From contig OV884057.1 of NCBI GenBank assembly GCA_930367215.1, positions 260,170,339 to 260,234,338 on the forward strand: a stretch of 64,000 nt of DNA, read 5' to 3'. Under the pieces are notes generated by a model. The model was given only the letters and a program-made list of their open reading frames with translations, was not told the origin of the DNA and searched no databases. The position numbers were made by a program, and so were the translations under genes. Source of the DNA: Pollenia angustigena. Lineage: Eukaryota; Arthropoda; Insecta; Diptera; Polleniidae. The stretch's first letter is position 1. Every line of letters starts with the position of its first letter. Positions 36,776 through 48,222 of the stretch are shown piece by piece.

Positions 36776-38799
36776 AGTGTTGGCCTGTATAATTCTCGCA
36801 AACAAAAGTTACAGAAACACTTGTGTAAGAAAAACCATTTTTTGTTTTTTATTACATTGTTTTTGTTGCAGTTCAGTCGTTTCATGTGAAAAATTTTACG
36901 ATGTGAGAAATACAGAAACGGGCTACTGCTTACACTCATATCGGCTTGAACTAGGAGAAACAATCTAAAAGTAAAGTATTGCGCTTATTTCAACAACAAC
37001 AAAAAAACTATTTTTAAAAAGATATCAAACAAAAAGTATTTTTTTTATCTAAAATACATGTTAATCAAACTATTTAGTGTTTCAAAAAGTAGAATATATA
37101 AAATTTACTTTTCACATTAAAAAAAAGAAACAAGTTTCTTTGAATGCATGTATTTTCTTAAAAAACTGCTTTTACCAGAATGTTTTTTTTTTTGCCAAAG
37201 TACTCTTAGCAGCAGTCCTAGTATAAATATGTATTTTCCTAACTAAGAGCACAGCGTTTTATTTATTTGGCCCACACCAAACATTTTGGTTTGCCATCCA
37301 TTATTTATATTTTCATTTTTTCTTTTATTGAATCCAAAAATAATTACCCTAATGAATTTTAGCCATTTTACTGATGGACAAAACAAAACATGCATAAATA
37401 TTAATTTGGTAATCCTATTAAATATTTCAATAAGTTTGCTTTTTATTTACTCAATTTTTTCGATCAATATGTGGATTAAACAATAAGAGTCATATTAATT
37501 TGTGCATCTGTTTAAATTTAAAAATTTAATCCAATCAAGTCAATTCAAATTCAATTTTAACATTTCTTGTATTAAAATTTTATAAATATTAAAGTTTATT
37601 AAAAACATGACTCAAGATAATGAAATTTAATAAAATAAGTAAACAATTATTTTTCGTACCATCTTAAGAATAAAAAACAAAGCTACAACACAGTCCAAAA
37701 ATTAAATGCATTAATGATAACATTGGCCAGATAAAGTCACAGACATAACATTAAAAAAGGGCAACTACACGTAAAAAAAGGTGAAAACTGACTTATTCCA
37801 GCTGCCCATATGTGACAACGTGTAAATAAATAAACATACAAATACACAGTAATATAATATATAAACAAATCCATTGGCTATCTACTACAGCAAACATATG
37901 TATGTACATATGCAATGGTGTATGTTTATATTAAGGGAAGATAAACACACATACATACACACACTCTCACTCCAATAAACATTAAAAGGCAAAATTCAAA
38001 TATTTAACATCATTTTGGCATTAAGCTTAAAATGTTTTTGTGTTTGTTAACTACAATCCATTTGTTTTCACTTGATTTGACAGCATGTCTCTAAGGTACA
38101 ATTTTTTGACAAAAATCAACATGGAGTCAACTTTACACAATCCCCATCCCGTTGCAAATCAATTGATCCACATACAAGCCTAAACACATTGTCGCAAATA
38201 AATGTACACATATTTATACACATATCTGTGGCTTGTTATTTTCACTTACTCACACTTACACATTTAAAATAAACTTAAAAAAATAAACAAATACCTTTTT
38301 GATGCTGTTGTAGTTGTTCTATGTACAATAAATTGTTATACAACACAAACTAGAACTATATTTACCCAAAGTATTCGCTCGAATTCATTTACAACAACGA
38401 CAACAACAATCAAATACAATTTTCATTCATTCATTGCTGTGACAAAAAAAAAAAAAGAGTTAAAGTATAAAAAATTTAACAGCAACAACTACAACAACAG
38501 CATGTGCCTCTAATAAAATAAAATAACAACAACGACATTGACGAGAGCAACGGCAGCAGTAAAAGCAACATCATTCCTGAATAAATAATGAATGTGAGCA
38601 TTGGCTACAGAAATGTTTTGACCATGATGAGCTATAAAAAGTGGCAAATTTATATTGAGCCCAAATTATGCAAACACCAAAAAATAAAATGCCCAAAAAC
38701 TTGCTATTCATTGTAGAAATTGTGGCGAGTTTTGTATTGTAAAATAAACAAAAAATATATGGATCTCCCACTTTGAAAATAAAGTTTGTCATATGAGAT
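36776..38799. other. Non-coding spacer with CAACAA and CATACA tracts
   Basis: CATACATACACACAC-like simple sequence at about 37945-37965 and CAACAACGACAACAAC-like tracts at 38393-38412 and 38482-38502 are typical of fly non-coding DNA. No exon was found. Confidence 0.5.
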
Positions 38800-38991
38800 C
38801 TTATTTTTTTGCACGTTCGAAAATTAAACCGAACATTACTAAGCGTTCGGCACTCACCCCAAAAACGATACAAGGACTTTTTTTGTCCCCGTTACTCTTT
38901 GTCCTAGTCATTGATAAAGTACGCAGTGATACCTTCGCGGATAGGTACCAAGGGAACTTAAATTCGAGTATCTAGATTGTGCGGACGATAT

Positions 38992-39459
38992 GGCCTGGAA
39001 CAGAATTAAGTAGTTGCAGTAGTAGCTGAAGTTGACGAATGCTCTGTAGCGCACCAAAGTTAAAAATTTCGAATTTTGCGCTTCAACTTCAACTGCAACG
39101 ATTACTACAGCTACGAATTATGTTGAGACTATTCATACCGTTCTACTACAGAGACTATTCTGTTCCCCACTTATGTCGGGACTGTAAGAAAAGATAAACC
39201 CATTGTTTATTGTTGTTGTTTTTGTTTTAGACTTAATTTTCTTACAAGTAAAACTGGGGTTTATAATTCCTATTTGCTTAACAGTTTTATTTGGTTTAAT
39301 ATCTTAAGTTTTTCTGAAAAGTTAGCATGAAGTTGCCTAACGATGTGGCCTAAGCACTAGTGAAATGCGCATAGAAATAGCTTATCCCATCAACAATAAA
39401 TTTCAGTTTATCAATAGTATGAAATGGGAATTTAGGACATTTAAACGAAACCTTGATAT
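38992..39459. mobile_element. 468-bp insertion in the LINE's ADD box (hairpin Z plus family A copy 4)
   Basis: GATAT flanks it (38987-38991 and 39455-39459). Joining the flanks with one GATAT reads CADDIFLLSTEH, restoring the catalytic motif. The left part is a hairpin (about 38995-39168): GGAACAGAAT pairs with ATTCTGTTCC, and AGTTGCAGTAGTAGCTGAAG pairs imperfectly with CTTCAACTGCAACGATTACT. The right part (39265-39454) is family A, closest to 61595-61785. Confidence 0.78.
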
Positions 39460-39776
39460 CTTTTTATTATCTACAGAACATTCAGATACGCAATCTAAGC
39501 TAGAAGATTTAGTAGCGCAGTCAGCGAAAGTGGGTTTGAAAAGCAACACAACTAAAACAAAGGCATTGAAAGTACAAGCAACAAATAAAAATGCGTTCCA
39601 TAACGGACAGAAATAAGTGAAGTTCATTGAGAAATTTAGTTACCTGCAAAATATGGTTGCTGTGGAAGAAAGTACGAATTCGTATCTAGAATCGTAAAGG
39701 CAAATAGTGCCTTTTACAAATTACGGAGTATAGGGAATCTACAATAATTATCAGTGAAAACGAAGATAAATATTTT

Positions 39777-40239
39777 TTAACCCTTATGTGTGTGGACAGG
39801 TACCTGTGTACCTATTGCGTTTTCAAATCGAAATTTTTTATATAAGATTTTAGTCTACAATTCTACAATTTCATGAGAACTCCTAACTTTTTGTTATTAT
39901 TATATTTTCATAGGTGTTTGTATACAATATCAGTTGGGGGGGGGGGTGGGGGGGGGGCGTGGCATATCAATTTGCTTTTTGCACCCTTAATAGGGTGAAT
40001 AGGTACCTGGGTACCTGTATACGTTTTATATTACAAATTTTTTTTTTGGGTGTAGGATTTTAAAAAATATATGAAAAGGAGAAAACCAGAGTAAAATTCT
40101 AATATTATATCATTAACCATCGATTGTTTGTACAATACAAGACAAAAAAATTAGATTTCTCATACAATATGCATGAAGGTACCCAGGTACCTATCCACCC
40201 TATAGAAGGTGTTTTTTTTTCCACACACATAAGGGTTAA
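39777..40239. mobile_element. piggyBac-type MITE with TTAA ends (2)
   Basis: TTAACCCTTATGTGTGTGGA (39777) and TCCACACACATAAGGGTTAA (40220-40239) are perfect inverted 20-mers including the TTAA. Removing it with one TTAA joins KTKINIF to KTNALLNSYEKW in the surrounding LINE. Internal GGTACC-containing words (39801, 40001, 40178) recur, and a G-rich stretch lies at 39935-39957. There is no coding capacity. Confidence 0.93.
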
Positions 40240-42119
40240 AACAAATGCATTGCTTAACAGCTACGAGAAATGGATAACAACAGATGTCCTTAACTCTTAG
40301 CTACAAAACTTTGCAAATCGCTGCCTCTGATACAAAGTGAAAATTTGGTGGCCTACTGTTATAAACAATAACGACTTATACGCGAAGCAAAGAAAATGGA
40401 AGTAGATCGAACATAACTTAATAAAGGATTCAGATGAATTATTCCGGCAATCACTAGACTGGAACCCACAGGGCAAGCAGAAAATAGTTCAGCCAATACC
40501 AACTTCGAGGAACAGTCTGCAAAAAGACATTAAGTAAAGTAGAGTATCGTAGAACGAAATTAAAGCGAAAGCATCTGACACAATCACTTGGAGAAAGTTT
40601 GTAGGGGGTCTTCGCTCCAATAAGAGTTAAGTGGACTGAAGAAGATGAAGAATATCTGTATTAAGGTTTCTCAAAAGTTTCAGGTTTACAAGATTTTTTT
40701 TGTATTTAAGCCGTTTAATACAGCTCATATAACAATTTATCAAGAAAATGTTACTTTGCTAAAAAACGTCTAACATTACTAGGGAGATCGATTAAATAGC
40801 TGCTATTTTAAAACCCGGTTTTCGGTTAAGCATTTAAAATAAACCGGTAACCGGTTTTATTTCGAACACATTAAAATACAAAACTAAAATTGGTTTTTAT
40901 AGTTAAAAGTTAATTTGAATAAAAACAAAAAATGCACGATGGAAAGGAACCAACAAAATTCATAGAAAAGACTTAATGTATGTTCAGACCTAACAAATAT
41001 TTGACGACATAATCCAAAAAAGCGTGACCAGTAAATTGATAAAACTTAAGCTTTATTTATTAAAACTTCCATTTATTTACTAAACTTTATTCCTAAGATC
41101 ATAATTGTATAATGTAATTTAGAAACTGTTAAGTAATGTTTGCTCTAGCCAAACGTTTTGCAAAACCAAACAACTTTTTAGGAAAACTTGTGGTTGCGTG
41201 TAGGAAGTAAAATATTTAATAGGTGTGAACATAGCTGAAGGAATTTTTGAAAACTTTGGTTTTAAAAAATTATAGGAATTTAATAAATTTATTATTTGAG
41301 ATATTTTCAAAAATTTATTTTAAATGAGCTTTAATTTATTGCTGACTAATCATTTCTATATGAATCAGTAGTCTTCAACCATATTTTTTAAAAGTTGCAA
41401 ACAAAACCTCTTAGCAAGGACTATTTATTTCAAATTATATTGTTTCAGCAATATAGGATCGAATAGATATATGAGCATGCTTTTTGTATGAAATATCTGT
41501 CAATTCGTCGATCACAATTTAAAACCTTTCATGACATTGTTTGATTTCTTCAATTTTGTTTTAAGTTCTTGGTGTTTTAATAAATGAAACTGATGAATTT
41601 TCCCATATCGTTGATTCCGCCGGTATGTTGTAGTTTTAGGCATGAAGATATGCTAGAACAACTTAAAAGTTGTTCATTCATTTGTGACAGCATATTTTAG
41701 TAAAGTATTATTTGCAGTCTCTTTAGCTTGTGGACTAATTTAAGGTAATTAATAAGTCGTGACGTTTAACCTTTATATCAACAGCTACATACCCGGGTAT
41801 GTTTTGCGTTTTAAAACCGCTATATCATGAAAAGTCATCAGCGGATCGACGTGAAATTTCCTGATATCCTTAATAAAAGTTTTCTATACCATACCCCTAC
41901 ACTTGGAGGAAATTGGTCAAGTTGGGGGCAAAGGGGAAGGACAATTTTCAATTTGTACCCCTTACGTCAACAGCTTCATACCTGGGTATGTATAGACAAA
42001 CTTATTGCATAAAGTTAGTAAGTTAAATTAATTTTCAAGTTAAAAATGCACAAAACTAATATTATAATTAAAGATGAAAACCAACCAGTTGTAAATAATT
42101 AAAAATTTTTAACTAAAAC

Positions 42120-42830
42120 TATTGCATTGCGACATATCAGTAGAATGAACTGCAAATACAGGTCTTTTGCATAATGTGCAGACCTTCATTGTTGGACGAG
42201 GTTTTTACTCAGCATCAAAAATATAACCGTTATTGCTGCCGCTTTTTCGGTTTGCTTACGTTACTCGCGTGTATTCCCCTTATCAAAACGTATGAAGCGT
42301 CCTATTGCCTAGAAGCGCCGTACACTTACCGCACCGCGATATAGCGTATGTGCGGTTGTTTTCCACAAGCAAGAGAAGACCAAAATATCCTCACGCTCAT
42401 AGCATTATTTTCCTGTCGCAAGAATAATTAAGTCGCAAATTTCATCGTACTTTATCAACCTGAATGTTTCCATAATAGAAACCCCTTGTGTACTTCTTAC
42501 TGGTTCATAGTTTCCAGACTTAAGCATGTTGTGGGAACGGAACCTGACAGTTTGTTAGCTGTGCCCACTTTGACACCGTATATCAGAAAATTCGTCACTG
42601 TCTTCAGTTTCATCATCTATATTGTATTTTGGTAACTGGAATTTTTCCACATCGAAGTAATTTGGAGATACACCAGCGTCGGTTCCGTCCATATCTCCTT
42701 CGGACTCTAATAAATCTTTGACAAATATGTTCTTGTTGTTTCTCATAATCAAGTACACTATATGCCTCTTGCTCTGAATTACCTGGTGTTATAACATTTT
42801 CACCAACAATTAAGTTTGAAAACAACGACA
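42120..42830 (-). pseudogene. piggyBac-type transposase remnant (N- and C-terminal pieces)
   Basis: Minus-strand frames at 42831-42540 encode an acidic, Ser/Asp-rich segment (DGTDAG, then DDETEDSDEFSD), like piggyBac N-termini. Directly after a short remnant, 42215-42130 encodes PRPTMKVCTLCKRPVFAVHS followed by TDMSQC, a CxxC...H...C pattern like the C-terminal cysteine-rich domain of piggyBac transposases. The catalytic core between them is missing. This explains the TTAA ends and makes the element non-autonomous. Confidence 0.65.
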
Positions 42831-42996
42831 AAACCTGTGTTTGTTAAAAAACCCCATTTTCCAAATATTTTAATTCACAAAACCAAAAAAGTAAAAACCA
42901 AACTAATAAACACCTTTTTTTTAATATTTAAACTAAAAATCGCCAAAGCGAAACAGCATATAACAAAAAAATCCCATATAAAATATATGTGTATAC

Positions 42997-44489
42997 TAGA
43001 CTGGTCGCATCTTGTATGGGATTTTTTTTTTAAATTTAATTGTTTGCGCTGCTTAAAATATGAGGTTTGTTGTAAGAAATCATGATCTAAGTTTTCAGGT
43101 CAATCCGACGGTGCCTAGCCGTGCCAGGTGGGGCCCAAAGCTCCCCATATTATAAAAAACATCTTTTCTATCAGATCTTTATAGTTATACTAGTTGAAAA
43201 CCCGAAAATCAAAAATATGGCTTCGGTACAATCTTCCGCAGAGAAAGTACTTCAAGTGTGTCAAATTTCAGCTTCCTATGTCATCAGATGGCTTCAGAAA
43301 GTTGCGGAAAGAATAGGACATACATACATACATACATGCAAACATACTGACATACTAAGAAATTATATATTGTATAGATAGATTAACATATGTTCGCGCA
43401 GCTCAAAAACGCTTTAGCTTATTGAAAAACTAAAAAAAACCGAAATTCCGCAATAAAATTTACTTTAAGAAAGTTAAAATTTTTTTCTTATGTTGGCTTT
43501 GGTTTTCGAGATATACCGTTATTTCGAAAATTAAGGAGGTTGCACAACATATGTTCGCGTAACTCAAAAACGCTTTAGTTTATTGAAAAACTAAAAAAAA
43601 CCGAAACGTTTTTCTTATATGCGCAGTCGTTTTAGAAACATAATTTTTTTTCTGGAAAAAAAATTAATTTTTTTATTAAAATTTCGGAATTTTTGTTTTT
43701 AAAAATTCATAAAAAATTGAAAAATGCAGCTATGCTTCTTATTTTATGCTGACATATAAAAAACAACATTGCAAACAAAACAAGCTATAAATTATTAAAA
43801 TCTGTAAACAACTTTTGATTTTATGTATTCACAAAAGATGTGGCGGTTTAATAAAATTCTTAAATTCATTAAAATTTTTCGTCTCTTGTGAATACATAAA
43901 ATCAATTTTTTATGAATTTTTAAAAACAAAAATTCCGAAATTTTAATAAAAAAATTAATTTTTTTCCCAGAAAAAAAAATTATGTTTCTAAAACGACCTG
44001 CGCATATAAGAAAAACGTTTTACCTTTCTTAAAGTAAATTTTATTGCGGAATTTCGGTTTTTTTTAGTTTTTCAATAAGCTAAAGCGTTTTTGAGTTGCG
44101 CGAATATATGTTAATCTATCTATACAATATATAATTTCTTAGTATGTCAGGATGTTTGCATGTATGTCCTATTCTTTCCGCAACTTTCTGAAGCCATCTG
44201 ATGACATAGGAAGCTGAAATTGGGGACACTTGAAGTACTTTCTCTGCGGAAGATTATACCGAAGCCATATTTTTGATTTTCGGCTTTTCAACTAGTATAA
44301 CTATAAAGATCTGATATAAAAGATGTTTTTTTTTTATAATATGGGGAACTTTGGGCTCCACCCGGCACGGCTAGGCACCGTCGGATTGACCTGAAAAATT
44401 AGATCATGATTTCTTACACCAAACCTCATATTTTAAGCAGCGCAAACAATTAAATAAAAAAAAAAAAAAAAAAAATTGCGACCAGTCTA
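42997..44489. mobile_element. 1,493-bp palindromic hAT-like element J
   Basis: TAGACTGGTCGCA (42997) mirrors TGCGACCAGTCTA (44477-44489; the base before GCGACC is T). GTGTATAC flanks it exactly on both sides (42989-42996 and 44490-44497), fitting the hAT nTnnnnAn rule. The arms, about 600-700 bp, include ATTTTTGATTTTCGG-type, GCAACTTTCTGAAGCCATCT and GCTTTAGCTTATTGAAAAAC segments; the loop is about 43715-43905. The left arm has an extra copy of CATATGTTCGCG(T/C)A(A/G)CTCAAAAACG and a longer ATAC run. The inner part is related to family C (47945-50390, 56640-57800). Its small frames are arm shadows. Confidence 0.9.
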
Positions 44490-45121
44490 GTGTATACCCG
44501 GGTATGCTTACTGTTGACTTAAGTATAATTTTTCAGCTGTTGACATAAAGGTTAAGAACCTTTGAAACTTATAATTTTAGGGCTCTTTCAGCACCATTGT
44601 CTCTTAAATAAGTTCGAAATATCACCAGAGATGACATTTTTATAAAAATATATATGCATAAGTTAATTACTTTTTAAGCTGAACATTTTTTTTTTGTAGT
44701 TTTTTAAATTGTTTTGGTTTTTGTTACATGAACACTCGCTTATATAATCGATTTCTATTCACATTGCTCATAATGTTTTTTGACTTTTGCTTCATTTTGT
44801 TTTGACATTCTTCTTTTTAAAAAAGTTTAATTTTGCCCAATATTCTATTAGAGAAATGCTTAAATTACGGGAACATTTATAACAAAAGTAAGGAAAACGT
44901 ATATAATAACACATTACAAAAATAACCGGTTTATTTTATTAAAATAACTGGTTTATTCGATATTCGAAAAAATGGACATTTTAAAATATTTGATTTGTTC
45001 AAAACTAAATTAACCGGTTAAAACCGATCGAATACTATCCGTTCGTTCTCCCTAAATATTACCGATTCAATATACACACAAATTTGGTATAAAAATCAAT
45101 TAAAAAAATTACCACCCACAA

Positions 45122-45307
45122 CTCTTCTCACAAAAATGTTACAGACACACTTTTTCTGTAAATTGGCGAGTCATTTCCTAACGTGACAGCTAGTACTAGC
45201 CAAAAAAAAGTAACAGACGCAGTTTAGTGAGAAAAACAGCTGTTTGTTTTATTTCACACATTTCAATCGAAAAGTTTCTCGACAAGAGAGTTACAGAACA
45301 TGGGCAC
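45122..45307 (+). mobile_element. Family G fragment, copy 1
   Basis: CTCACAAAAATGTTACAGAC, GTAAATTGGCGAGTCATTTC and AGTTACAGAACATGGGCAC match, inverted, the segment 53549-53756. Only one end is present. Confidence 0.7.
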
Positions 45308-45837
45308 AAGTAACTTAACATTAACACAAATATAGCATATACAACCAATATGACACAATAGAACACTTTGTGAACTGTCAAGCTGATTTCTTCGCATTAA
45401 TTAAACGTTTAAATTTTATATATTTTTGATTGATTTGATTTTTTCGAAGAATATGTAATTTTTCCCGAAAAGCAATCAAAGTTTGTTTTAATGTCTTTGC
45501 CGCGATTCCAGCTATAGACTTGTGCCGGTAATTTCAACAAGCAGATATCTGGTCGCGTTCGTACCTAACAGTTATCTTTACCTTTCCGGTTACACTGTTG
45601 TACTTATCTCAACGTTAATTTTGCCTACGTGATTTAATTATCGAAAATCGATGGCATAAACTACAATGCATTTAAGCTCGTAGGTAAGCAATACGTATTA
45701 AAATCATGAAAACAGATTTTTGTAGAAATTCTGTACTTCAAACCCAAAACAAGCTTTTCATGAATCATACATACATATTAACATGGATGTTTTGAAACAA
45801 CAAGCTCTACGCTTGTCTGCAGGAAGGAAACCAGAGT

Positions 45838-45912
45838 CTTCTGCGGGAATCGAGCCCACAACCCCGGGGCCGATAGACTAGCTTTCTACTAGCAAGCCTA
45901 CCGCGCCACTTA
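45838..45912 (-). repeat. tRNA-like SINE head or tRNA pseudogene
   Basis: On the minus strand, TGGCGCGGTAGG (45908-45897) resembles an A box. GGGCTCGATTCCC (45857-45845), within GTGGGCTCGATTCCCGC, resembles a tRNA T-arm/B box with a pairable stem. The D and anticodon arms do not fold as a normal tRNA, so it is not called a working tRNA gene. It is locally GC-rich against AT-rich flanks. Confidence 0.55.
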
Positions 45913-47757
45913 AAACGAACTAGACTTGAAGTCTAAAGTCGTTAACCACAAAAAAGGATTTAATATTGTCAAGTGTTTCTATAGGTCTTAGAATTCTTCC
46001 CCATTATAAGTAGTTTGTGTCTAGAAAATGAAAAACGAAATTAATAGAAAACGCCCCATTTCATTTATGTCGGTCAAATATCCTTGTGTTAATGCACAAC
46101 CATATGTCCATCTAAATTTAAATATATATATGGGATATTCAATATTTTATTTAATATAGTTTTTATATTATTTGATATTTTACAATATTATTCTCATGAG
46201 GGTTTAATGTAAACATTTTGTATTTTTATATTTTAGAAATATTTTTATATATTTCTATTTGTTCAGCTTAATATTATGCGAATATAATGGAAGATATTTT
46301 ATATGCAAATAGGTTGATATTTACTTTTTAGTTTTTCCTTTTATTTATTTCATCATTTGTTGTTTTTTTTTTGTAGTTGTTTGCGCTCCTGCCTTCAAAA
46401 TTCAAGAAATTTCAAATTTATATTAGACCCTGAGGACTTGGTTACAGACACACACAGATATTTGTGTATATATTTACATATTGTCTAAAGATAAGCATAT
46501 ATTTATTAGAAAATATATATACATATGTATGCTTACATCTACTACTATGTATGTATGTGTCCTTAATATCCTTTCACATACATACATATATTGCAATATG
46601 TATTTATGTTTACATTTTATATAGTTTAGTTATAAATTTATGCTAAAAGCAATTTGAATATAAATTCCTTTTCTTTCTTAAAAAGCAGAAAATGCGTTTT
46701 ATTTTGTTTGAGTTCTTTTTTGCGGTTGTTTTTTATTTTTTCTTTTCTTCTACTTTTGTGGTCAAGTGTTAAAGTTAAATTTATTTAGATCTATGAATAT
46801 TTTATAAAACTTATTCTTTTCTTTCAGAAAACTTTTTCCCATTTCAGTTCATCTTGATGCCGTTTTGTGATGCATAACAAGAAAAAAAAGTATAAAATTA
46901 TATACAAATACAATGCCCATATGAGTAGAATTCAAAAACCGTATTTAAAGATACATAAGAAAAGGCAGCTTACGGGAATGGTCTACAGGAAATTCAATAA
47001 ATATTGACAGATGGTGTTTCCTGTGTGTTTTTTTTTTGGTTTTTTTCTTTCAAGAATTTAAATGTAAATCGAAAATTATTTTTCAATTGTGTGTATTTTA
47101 TCCATGAGGAAACTTATCTTTTTGATAAGTTTGTCTTAAGGCGTATGAATATTTAATTTTCATTTCGCATTAAGTATACGCTTAAGGCCAGACCATAATG
47201 CATTCAATAAAATTTAATTTATGTAAAACAAGAAAAAATAAAATAAAGGGATATTTAAATATTTAAAGTGTTAACTTAAAACTTATTTTATTTTTACAAA
47301 GAAGAAGTATTTAATTGGATTAATATCCCAATTATTGTGGTTAAAGGTTTAAACTTACACTACTCCTGTTTTCACCTTGAAACGTTTTGTTTATAATATT
47401 TATTTTAGTTTGATTAACAGCTTATGGCTTTAAGCGTTTAATACCAGGGTTAAATTCAATCTATCATTTACATTTCTTTACACTTTGTTTTTAATTGAAG
47501 CTTATAAATAAAAAAAATACATTATACACCAGAGAAAATGTAATGAAATAAAAAAAAACTTGACTTAATAATTCCAAAAATATATGCCAGCAAAAACTAA
47601 CGGACCAATAGAATTAAATAACAAATAAAAATAAATTTTCATAAGCTGTTTATATTATTTACTTAAAGAGCTCAGTTGAAGGAGCATGTGTAAAAAATAC
47701 ATCCTTCCATCTATACTGCCATCCTTATCAGGGGTTCCCACCATTTTTGGCTGCACC
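45913..47757. other. Non-coding spacer
   Basis: AT-rich sequence with CATA/TATG simple repeats near 46505-46600. No gene, exon or bounded element was recognised. Confidence 0.5.
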
Positions 47758-48222
47758 CAAGAAAAAAATCATGTTTTAATTTGGTCAAAATTTAAAACAT
47801 ATTATGGTTAATTTAGCCAAATTAGTATCACTGATAACATTGTTATATTTAACTTATTCATCCATAAAGAAGCAACAACCATACCATGGTTTCCTCCAAA
47901 TATGTTATGATTAATAACACTGTGCTAGAATATGACACTTTTTTGAGAAGAGCCGGGTACCTGGCGTTTTAACATAATTCGGGTACGCTGTATCCAATGA
48001 ATCTTAGGGGGGCTTCCATACAAATATTGGGTTTTATGTAATTTTTAAATTAATTAAAATTTTTTGACTTTTGTGAATAAAATCAAAAGTTGTTAACAGA
48101 TTTTAATCATTTATGGCTTCTTTTGTTTGCAGCTTGGTTTTGTATATGTCTGGAAAAATTAGAAGCATAGCTGCATTTTCCAATTTTTGATGAAATTTTA
48201 AAAAACAAAAATTTTAAAATGT

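Larger units (their letters stand above)
38800..40650 (+). mobile_element. RTE-like LINE remnant, broken by two insertions
   Basis: RT frame: SPLLFVLVIDKVRSDTFADR (about 38888) and LDCADD (38971-38990), interrupted, resuming as IFLLSTEHSDTQSKLEDLVA (39458 on), KVGLKSNTTKTKALKVQ, VKANSAFYKLRSIGNLQ (about 39690) and KTKINIF (about 39757). It is interrupted again by a TTAA element and resumes with KTNALLNSYEKW (40239 on) and a C-terminal LDWNPQGK-like end (about 40458-40480). The order fits LINEs with a WNPQGK tail. The exact clade is uncertain. It is dead. Confidence 0.75.
41766..44555. mobile_element. piggyBac element with TTAA ends (3), internally deleted
   Basis: TTAACCTTTATATCAACAGCT at its left (41766) mirrors AGCTGTTGACATAAAGG plus TTAA at its right (to 44555). 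Subterminal CATACCCGGGTATG-type palindromes lie at 41790 and 44496. It carries a minus-strand transposase remnant at 42120-42830 and the palindrome J at 42997-44489. Confidence 0.87.
40780..45054. mobile_element. hAT-like element I (outer layer of a three-level nest)
   Basis: TAGGGAGATCGA (40780) is mirrored by TCGTTCTCCCTA (45043-45054), 11 of 12, with CGGTT/AACCGG-rich subterminal words on both sides. The flanks are AACATTAC (40772-40779) and AATATTAC (45055-45062), an 8-bp duplication with one change, the hAT length. Its own sequence is 40780-41765 and 44556-45054. A minus-strand low-complexity frame (41119-41310) is not recognisable. Confidence 0.78.

Noticed and set aside
43320..43345. 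CRISPR-like spacing of repeats in the palindrome left arm
   Set aside because: It is an ATAC microsatellite and a two-copy tandem block; there are no spacers and the genome is eukaryotic.
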